A model generated the notes under the pieces. That model searched no databases and had not been told where the DNA came from. It worked only from the letters and a program-made list of their open reading frames with translations. Made by a program: the position numbers and the translations under genes. 64,000 nt of DNA, taken from positions 310,001-374,000 of the forward strand of contig SADC01001351.1 in assembly GCA_004194705.1 (NCBI GenBank), written 5' to 3'. The stretch comes from Ditylenchus dipsaci. Lineage: Eukaryota; Nematoda; Chromadorea; Rhabditida; Anguinidae. Below are positions 55,816 through 64,000 of the stretch, in pieces. Every line of letters begins with the position of its first letter. Within the stretch, counting starts at the first letter, position 1.

Positions 55816-56756
55816 TAATAGCTTATTTTGCTCCTGAGAAAAAGCTCTTTCAGATGAGTGCAGTCGTTCATGGTTGACCGTCAAAAATATTTGACAATTG
55901 AGCAAAAGTTTCAAAAATCTACATATAGTATTATGGAGGTGAAATCCGTGACGCTTTTTTGCGTTTTTTTTTGTTTTTTAGTCGCGTTTTTCAACGCTTT
56001 CCAACCCGCTATGTTTATGTTATATCGGTAGAGTTTTTCAAGGCACATCTTTTGCGATATCGTACACACTTTGTGCACGGTGCATTGTTGGTCAATAAAG
56101 CCAAACAAACCTCCCACAGGCAACTTTTTGGGTCGTAGGTTCAAATTCTGGTGTCAGCAAACATCTTTTTTAGTAATAGTAGACTTATGAATACCGGTTT
56201 AATCAGATGGTGGTAGGCAGGTGGTAGTACCCATGTGGTGGTACCCAGATGGTGGTATCCGCCTCGAGCAAGAGTTAAAAGTCCCTAGGCTAACGGTCCA
56301 CAAATACCCGCCATGTGGGATAGGTACAATGTTCGGTTTGTGTGATAGGCTGGAAAATTCTATGCCGAACCTCACGCTTACAAACACGATTCAGGCGCCG
56401 ACAGGCGCCTGTTGACCCTAGTTTACGTTATATTTCTCATTAACTAGTTCGCTACATATGGTTTTTATAAGTAATCTCGTGAATATTATCATTTACAAGT
56501 TAATACTCAAATTGATGGGCCTTGTTCCAGGCGGTTTAAAGTGGTTTCAGGTGGTTGTTTAGAAGATTTACCCTCAATAATATGAAACAAAATTATTTTA
56601 AATCAATAGAATTTGAATTTGTTGAAAAATAGACAAATCATATATATATACCATAAGTAAATGCTCCTATTAAAAACGACATGATGGCTAAGTGGTAGTG
56701 TGCTAGGTAGTCCCTCCAGATGTTGAGAGGTCGTTCTCGCGCAGTTTCTGCTACTT
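55816..56756. other. Gene-free stretch
   Basis: Contains a GGTGGTAGTACCCAGATGG-like short repeat near 56205-56260 and no recognisable gene. Confidence 0.45.
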
Positions 56757-57130
56757 TTTTTGACTGGAAATCCAGTGGTACAACTGAATCGCCACTGGAA
56801 TTCCACCAAATTGCCAGTGTTTTTCCCCCCGCTGAAATACTCAGGCCTCGTAAAAAGAGGTTGGTTGAAGCCATAACACATCCACCAGATAACATTACTG
56901 GAGTGATGGATTTTAAAAGATGGTAAAAGGAGAGCAAGAATGAGCAGTAGAAAATAGTTAGATTAAAAATAGAATCAATTGAGTATGTCACCAAAGGAAC
57001 ATTAAAATCCCCAATTTACCACTGGCCGTCCATGGACTAACCACTGGCAGTTTGGGGGAAATCCAGTGGAAATTCGGGGGTAATCCACTGGATTTCAATT
57101 ACCTATGGCAGATTGTACAATTTTTCCCAT
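56757..57130. repeat. Foldback-like repeat, AATCCAGTGGAAATT units
   Basis: TGGAAATCCAGTGG units on the left (56760-56830) and inverted CCACTGGATTTCA / GGGGGAAATCCAGTGG units on the right (57010-57100) flank a 180-bp centre. Confidence 0.6.
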
Positions 57131-58581
57131 TAAAAACGAGTCAATCTCAAAATTCTTTTTTTTTTCTGCCATAATCTAATCAGCTATGCCGAACAATAGC
57201 TGTTGAGCAATCTAATTTTTCACCTATTGTCATCCAGCATAATTCGAGGAGATTGAGTCAGCTCACACTTCAGCCGACCTCTATCAGGCAATACAAATTT
57301 AATTTTGATGTTCCTGTTGGCTCAAGGGATAAGAAAGGATGGCTAAAGCACAGGCGAAAGGATATATAGCTGTAGAGAGGAAGGCTAACTCCCTTGCATT
57401 GCACTAGCAAAAAATATCCTCTTTGGCCTCATTTAACTGTTGTGGTGGTGGACAGAGGGAGGATGAAGAGTAAATTGACTCATTTTACTCATTTTCTCCT
57501 TCCAATTAACCAAATGAACTCTTTCTCTAAGACTTTTCCTGTTTTTAGATTTTTTTAACTAGAGACCAAAAATTTGCAAAAAATAGAATTTCGGGTGGGA
57601 AATTTTTTACAGACTTTTTCAGAAAATTTTTTTGTGTTTTGTGATTTTTGTGTTTTTTTAGTATTTGTATGCAGATGTCCCAGTTTTGATCATAACCTAA
57701 CGCCATCTGATTTTCATGAAAATTAGAAGGGAAATTCGGATACCCCTCAGTGCTTTTTTGCGGATTGCCGGTCTAATTTGTAATTATTTTGATTTGCAGG
57801 CAACGGCTTATAGCTTAAAAAGCAGGTTGAAAAATAGAAGGTCATGGCCTTCTATTAGAATGAATACGGTATATATTTTTTGAAAAACTCCATTCATCTA
57901 GCCGATAAGTAGAAAAATAGAAAAAACTGAAATTTCTATGAAGTCTGTCTATGAAAATAGCCCAACTTTTTTATCCGCAGTCAATGTTGATAACACAGCG
58001 CTAACAGTCATAAAAATTCAGCAATCAACAGTTTCACACTGAAAAATACCAAAACTCTTGACGATTCCCATTTGTAGACGTAAAAACATTTTTTGAGGTT
58101 TGATGGGAAAATCGGTGAGTTACAGAAGAACAATTTGCTTTTTTCAGATTTATTTATTTCTACGATGTTTGAAAATACACAGATATTTTAAATTTTGTGA
58201 AAAATGCACCACCCTCATCACCACCACAAGTCACCAGGTCCTCGTTGGAAAACGCACCAATCGAAACATGGCTGGAAGACTGTGCCGCATGAAGCCACTT
58301 TTTTTGCTGATCGTTAGTTTTAAATCAAATAATTCCACGGTAGTCACTTTCCCATCATAGAATTTATTTGCTATTACGAAAACAAAAGGGCTCAAGTTAA
58401 AGCCAATTTTATACCTATAAAAGGTAGCTTTAGATTTTTTTTAGTTATTGGGTTTGACCATTGTAATTAGTCAAGGTTGTCAAAAACTAGGTAAATATGG
58501 TAAGATCCTTGGAGTGATCGAAATCGAAAAAGTTTGAAGAGGTTTTTGTCGAAGTTTTTTAAATTCAAGCATGATTTGCAG
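57131..58581. other. Region upstream of stomatin exon
   Basis: No conserved exon found. The first exon of the stomatin gene, encoding its cytoplasmic N-terminus, is expected here but is too poorly conserved to place. Confidence 0.4.
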
Positions 58582-61500
58582 AGCCAGTCACCGGTAATTT
58601 GGCCATGTGTGGGTTTGTGTTAACCGTGATCTCGTATGTGCTAATCCTCATCACTCTGCCTATATCTGCCTTCTTTTGCATCAAAGTAATATTAGAGTAA
58701 TAATTTAAAGTAATAATTTAGGTAACAAAGTAATAATTTAAAACACAGACAATCAGAAATATTTAAGATTGTGAATGAATATGAAAGAGCTGTGATTTTC
58801 CGACTAGGTCGTCTGGCTCCAGGTTGCTTTTTTGAACTAGACTAAGGACAGATTTTAAACAGATAATATTTGTAGGCGGAGCTCGCGGTCCAGGTTAATC
58901 CCATTTGTTTTTGTGACAAATCTATTTTTGGGATGCCTTCAGGACTGTTTGTGATCAACCCATGCATTGACCAGTACCGCAAAGTAGATTTAAGAGTGCT
59001 TTCTTTTGATGTTCCACCTCAAGAGGTGAGCTTTTTTTTAACAAAAATTTTTGAGCGATCCACCAGAACTGCCACTTGAATTTGATCACAAGACCGATTC
59101 CACCACTGGCTGTTTTCCTTATTGATTATGTCAACATTTCTTTATGACAAAAAGATTATATAAGCCCGCCAACATCAAAAGTAAAAAATATGTCAAGAAA
59201 ACGTGCAGGTGTAGAGTTACATCAGAGGAAAAATTACTACGCTCGGAATCCTAACAAGGCATCAGAAAAAAGGGTAATACTTCTTTCTAGTACCAACATA
59301 TTATTTTCTAGCAGAAAAGTTTTCATGTCTTTTACTTTTATCTTTTTATCTCCAAGCTTAACGTAATAATTAGCGTGCAGCACTAGCTTTTAGCGGTTGA
59401 ACAAGATATCTTTCTTCAGTAAACGATTTAAAAAATTTATAGGTCTACGGGTTTGAAGAGACGAGCTTGGTCGGAAAAGTCACTTCACTTGAAGACCGAA
59501 ATCTTACATTTTTTAAAATTTTTAGAGGAGTTTGAGACCTTGTGAGCATAGTTGCACGCAAAATTTTTTGGCACCGGCGCCGGGCGCCAAAACCGGCGCC
59601 GGCGCCAAAACCGGCGCCGGGTTTTTCAAAAAATTGGCGCCGGCGCATTGCGTGGTGCCGGTCATTTTTTGGGCGCCGAGCGCCGGAAAAATCTGAAAAT
59701 AACTAAAAATGTTTGTTTCACAAAAAGTTCGTTTTTTTCATTATCAACAAGAAAAGTGACATTAATTCATCTTTTAATTGTGATACATAAAAGGGTTACC
59801 GTATAATCTCTATTAAACGGGCACCCTTACAGTTAACGTTTTGCAAATTTGCTTTGCTTTTTTAACCCTAATATTGTTTATTTTTCGAAATGGACGACCA
59901 CTCATTTTGTAGAGCTTCACAAACTCTACAAAATTAGTGGTCGTTTGTTTCGAAAAAAAAAACAATATTGGGGTTAAAAAGCAAAGCAAATTTGAAAAAC
60001 GTTAACTGTAGGGTGCCCGTTTAATAGAGGTTATACGGTATACATTTTTAAAATTATCGATGCGTTAGACTTTTTCCTTCCGCTGTTCGCATTGGAGTAA
60101 TATACACGTGGCATTCACAGCCGCTGTGCTTGCACAAATAAACAACATGTCATACGCTAGCATGGCCAGTGATAAGTAAAACCTAGACCGGTTAAGTCAC
60201 TTAACTTAAGTGCATGCAAAATAGTGTAAGTTGAAGTTCATTGTAACAAGTTCAATTGCTGAAACTCCTTCAATTTCATGATTTTCTGGTTAACTATATG
60301 TACAAGAAAGAATAAATCGTGTTATTTTTAAAGCAAAAATCAATTAAAAAATTAAAAGATTGCAAAGTTTTTGAGGAAAGACATATTGGAAAAAAACTAA
60401 AATTTGCTTGAAAAAGGGCGCCGCCGCTCTTATTTTCTGAAAATTTCGAGCGCACACCGGCGCTGGCGCCGGCGTCCGTGCAACTATGCTTGTGAGAAGG
60501 GATTCAAGCCTACACGTTCATGTGTCCAACACAAAAAGTATTCGTTGAAAATGTTTTTCTATACAAATTTGATTTTGGTACCAGAAAGGTTTATTTTGGT
60601 ACCAGAAAGAAGTACCGCCCTCAGAAAAATAGATGTCCCACGCAAATTCATGAAGTTTTAATTGTCAATGTAATCGACAGTGATTCTTTTTTCAACCATC
60701 TTATTAAATACTCATTTCGAAGTGTTATACTGGGTAGTAGCCAACCATTTTTTTACAAAATTTTTTTGAGCTGTGCTGTAATTCACCCTTAAACACTTTT
60801 AGATTCTATCCAAAGACTCAGTAACAGTAGCCGTCGACGTGGTTGTCTACTTCCGCATCTCAAACGCCACAATTTCAGTGACCAATGTAGAAGATTCTTC
60901 GAGGTCTACCAAGCTACTAGCTCAGACTACCCTTAGGAACATTCTGGGCACCAAGACACTGGCTGAAATGCTAAGTGATAGGGAGCAAATCTCACTCAAC
61001 ATCCAGGTTCTCAATTAATAACAATCAAAGTATGTGAATTGGCTGAAAGTTGTACAGGAAACCCTGGACGAAGCCACCTATCCTTGGGGTGTGAAGGTGG
61101 AGAGGGTTGAGATCAAGGATGTGCGTTTGCCTGTCCAGTTGCAAAGAGCCATGGCAGCTGAAGCTGAGGCTACAAGGTTGGGCATAAACAACGCTATGGG
61201 ACTCACGGAATACTCATCCTAAAATTTTTTAGGGAAGCAAGAGCCAAGGTTAGTTCCAATTCGCATAAAAACACACAGCACTATTAATCGTGAGTCCACT
61301 GGCAAAAAATGAAGATTTTTTAAATACTGAGGCCTACCGCATAAAAAAACCTGGTGTGCATGCTTTTTTATGCATCCATAGTCACCTAAGGTATGTGTGT
61401 GCCCCTCTCAGCTCTAATCCCCCGAAGGGGAGTAACGTAAGGTTACAGTGGAATAGCAGCCAAGGTTCAGTCCTATTATAACACCTCCCCTCTATTTATT

Positions 61501-63765
61501 TCCGTTATTAAAACTTCATTTCCAACTTTGCTTCACACTCTATTTAATTTCGTGTTTGTCTTGTTTGGCGCTGCTTTTCGCTTGTCAAGCTCCTTGCACA
61601 CACGCTCCTTGCAACAAACGTATTTATTCTAATTGCACACCAGTAGGGTTGTCGACGTGGAATCTGTCACTTTGGATGTTTTTGAATTTCAGCCTTAACA
61701 ACACCCTGTTTTTTTCTCGCTAATACTTTTTTTTTTAATTTTACAATTTTAACTACACAATAATTTATGAAGCATCATGTTTAGTTCAGAAAATTTTCAT
61801 GCATGTAGCTTCTAATAGTCGATTTCGACGTTGCCCCACGTCAAAATCAAAGCTCAGGTGCATGGAAATTTACCGTCGTAGAATTTTTAAAAAGTTATTA
61901 GCAAGAAAAAGAAGTATTATGTGAGCTAGTATTTCAAAAATGTCTAAAAGTGACAAATTTTACGCCAACAACCCTACACACCAGTCTTCAATAACTCACC
62001 ACGCTTAATTTTGATAGACTATATCTTGGAGTGTCATAATTATTCTGCGTTGCCACTTTTCGCATTGACTTAAAAATCAAAATATATAAATTGACAAATT
62101 CTGAGAGCCGAGCAGTCGATCAGTTGAAATTCTAAAGCGTCTAGCGTTTTTCAGCGATTTGACTTTTCGTACACCAACCTGTAGGTAATTTTGGCCCGAT
62201 AAAAATTGTATGCATTATGCATCCTACAGAAGAAAACACCGATGGACGTTATGCGGAGACAAGGAAATGCACGACACTGCTCAACAAGAGGAGGCGCTCG
62301 AACCGAGAAGGAAGGAAGGAAAAAGGAAAGAAAAAACGGCAAATGTATTGCGAACCGGTTGGTTTACGGTCTTCAATGGTAATTAATTGCCACACTCGCC
62401 ATCAAGCGGAATCGCTGTCCAGATTATTAGCGAGTTACAGCCTTATCCCCCAAATATTCTTCCTCAACAACATATTAGATTGATCACTAAGTCCGTAGTC
62501 CCCCTATAACTCACTTTCTTATGGCTCATTCACAAACGTTGTCGTTGTCATTGGCGTTGTCGTTGTTGTTGGAATATTTTTTGTATGAAACCTTTTTTCG
62601 CCAACGACGACGACAACTTATTCGTAAAAAATCCAACGCCAACGACAACGACGACGCCAAGGACAATGGCATTTTTCATTCCAAATTGGACAAATTTCAC
62701 ATTTTCAGTCTGGATTTCGAGGGAAAACGTGAGGAGAATATAGTTAATCCTCAAAATTCTGACTAAAAATGCAAAATTTGTCCAATTTAAAATGAAAAAT
62801 GCCGTTGTCCTAGGCGTCGTCGTTGTCGTTGGATTTTTTATAAATAGGTTTGTCGTCGTCGTTGACGTTGTCGTTGTCTTTGGCGTAAATTGCCTTCATA
62901 AAACCTTTTCTCCAACGACAACGACGACGACAACGACAATGTTTGTGAATGAGCCATTACCAACTAAATAGCAAATCTGTAATTTAAGACTAACAATATT
63001 TTTTTATGTATACTATGTTTGCCATCATCAGATTTGGGACTTGGAAAAATTAATTTTCCTGACATTTTGCCTTATTCCCCCTTATTTTTCAAACTTTTTC
63101 TCGCCAATTAAATAAAACTTGCGGTCATTTATAATGACTACAAGGTTTTATTGAAGTCAATATTTAAGTCAAAAAAGAATGAATTTGTATTTAAAAATTT
63201 GGTGAGGATTCAAAAAAGTTTGGGAGATGAGGGGCGACCAGGCTCTTTTGGGACTTTTTTTTCTCTTAAATCTCAAATCTGATGATGGCAAACACAGTAA
63301 ACATGAAAAATATTATTATTCATAAGTATCAGATTTGCAATGTAGTTGGTAAAAAGTGAGTTTGAGGGCGGCTACGGACTTTGTAATCAACCTAAATTTC
63401 CCCTACTTCCCCCAAGCCTAAAAAAGCCAATGAAAAACGAAAACATGTAGTTCTAGAGTATAATGATGGTAAAACACGCTGTATTCGGCTCCCGCTAAAA
63501 ATGTTAACCGGATTCTTACCATGAATGTATTTTCCAAAAGAACTCTTTTAAGGTGATAGCCGCAGAAGGTGAACAGCTGGCTAGCAAAGCATTGGCTGAA
63601 GCTGGTAAACATATTTACTTATGTTATTTTTGGCTTCTTTCAAAACCAAACGCAAAATAAAAACCACCGATTGCAGCATCAGTGATCAGCCAAAATCCAG
63701 TGTGCATCAATCTTTCCCTGCTGCAAACCCTTAATTCTATCAGTGCCGAAAAGAACCAGACGATT
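58582..63765 (+). CDS. Stomatin (SPFH/Band 7), 3' end outside window
   Basis: Integral monotopic membrane protein that oligomerises on the cytoplasmic face and modulates ion channels. Exons seen: 58582-58685, 58768-58822, 58876-58893, 58943-59025, 60803-61006, 61058-61176, 61233-61248, 63553-63604 and 63677-63765, all in phase with no frame break. They encode the hairpin membrane segment [110 protein letters not shown] and [19 protein letters not shown], ending SAEKNQTI. The expected VFPLP(I/V)D end lies beyond 64000, and the first exon is unresolved. Introns 59026-60802 and 61249-63552 hold MITEs. Confidence 0.93.
59547..60488. mobile_element. hAT-like Foldback element, GGCGCCGGC array
   Basis: Perfect 8-bp duplication CTTGTGAG at 59539-59546 and 60489-60496. 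TIRs CATAGTTGCACG and CGTGCAACTATG. Subterminal GGCGCCGGCGCC blocks occur on both sides (59570-59690; 60418-60475). A Tigger-like element is nested at 59799-60038. Frames across the arrays are Gly/Arg-rich artefacts. Confidence 0.9.
59799..60038. mobile_element. TA-flanked MITE
   Basis: TA at 59797-59798 and 60039-60040. TIRs CCGTATAATCTCTATTAAAC and the reverse complement of GTTTAATAGAGGTTATACGG; the interior also folds (CAATATT with AGCAAAGCAAATTTG). Confidence 0.85.
61322..61440. repeat. Dispersed hairpin repeat, truncated copy
   Basis: CCTACCGCATAAA, TTTATGCATCCATAGTCACC and AAGGTATGTGTGTGC blocks match the left half of the family at 6372-6627. Confidence 0.65.
61644..61976. mobile_element. 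Short element with perfect 8-bp duplication
   Basis: CACACCAG at 61636-61643 and 61977-61984. TIRs TAGGGTTGTCGACGTGG-like and the reverse complement of TACGCCAACAACCCTA; inner AAAGTGACA / TGTCACTTT also pair. 333 bp, non-coding, in a stomatin intron. Confidence 0.85.
62522..62956. mobile_element. PIF/Harbinger-like MITE, GTTGTCGTTGG arrays
   Basis: TTA at 62519-62521 and 62957-62959. TIRs TGGCTCATTCACAAACGTTG-like, followed by tandem CGTTGTCGTTG units that pair with CAACGACAACG units on the right. Inner ATTCCAAATTGGACAAATTT sequence also folds. Confidence 0.85.
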
Positions 63766-64000
63766 GTGAGTAGTTTGGCAAAAGTATCATACAATTTATT
63801 TATATTATTCTAAACTATGGGTGAAAACACTTTTCAAATTATGTATTTAAATGTATGTTTTTAAAACTCATTGTTCTTGCGAGCCTCTTCACAGTTTTTA
63901 TTTTTTTGTACCAGCATATAGCCCTAAAATTCTGGTTTCTGATAAGGTGTCAACTGGCTTGATGTAATCTAAACATTTGGGGGAAAAGTTAGTTTTTATA
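63766..64000. other. Stomatin intron running out of window
   Basis: Begins with the GTGAGT donor after SAEKNQTI. No further exon is visible before the window ends. Confidence 0.6.

Noticed and set aside
62217..62483. Basic 88-residue open frame in a stomatin intron
   Set aside because: No acceptor near its start, no recognisable domain, Arg/Lys-rich by composition.

Overview
The window reads as nuclear DNA of a small invertebrate animal. It is AT-rich, with split genes, mostly 44-60 bp GT-AG introns, and a few introns inflated to kilobases by transposons. A pyrimidine-rich AG splice acceptor lies 2-30 bases upstream of the start codon of every gene whose 5' end is visible. This suggests spliced-leader trans-splicing. 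A MATH-BTB (BATH) protein and degenerate TTAGGC-like hexamers fit a nematode best, but the species cannot be named from this sequence.

Host genes from left to right: mitochondrial-type asparaginyl-tRNA synthetase (NARS2, + strand, 14 exons, 1393-8182); RNase P/MRP subunit POP5 (+, 8917-10337); a White/ABCG half-transporter (+, 20230-25301); a DNA ligase I-like protein reduced to its catalytic core (+, 30911-32771); an odd gene whose last exon encodes only the C-terminal part of a histone H3 fold (+, 38374-39019); short-chain 3-hydroxyacyl-CoA dehydrogenase (HADH, +, 46448-47956); a BATH protein (-, 51571-52673); an 81-residue coiled-coil protein (-, 53692-53937); and stomatin (+, 58582-63765, last exon beyond the window). 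They are unrelated housekeeping genes with no operon visible. Poly(A) signals sit very close to several stops.

Most of the rest is transposons, often nested. Many have terminal inverted repeats (TIRs) built from a short tandem unit private to that element, like Foldback elements. Ten insertions show exact or near-exact 8-bp target duplications (TSDs), which is hAT-like. A MULE-type element inside a NARS2 intron has an 11-bp duplication. There are also TA-flanked Tigger/Tc1-like elements, TTAA-flanked near-palindromes and TWA-flanked PIF/Harbinger-like MITEs. Transposase remnants of Tc1/mariner, hAT (BED finger and dimerisation domain) and MULE/FLYWCH type are readable.

Four conserved genes (NARS2, ABCG, LIG1, HADH) carry single-base deletions relative to their protein families, mostly in runs of G, and two BATH donor sites look the same. 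The recurring type points to residual sequencing error more than to gene decay, so the frame breaks should be read with that in mind.
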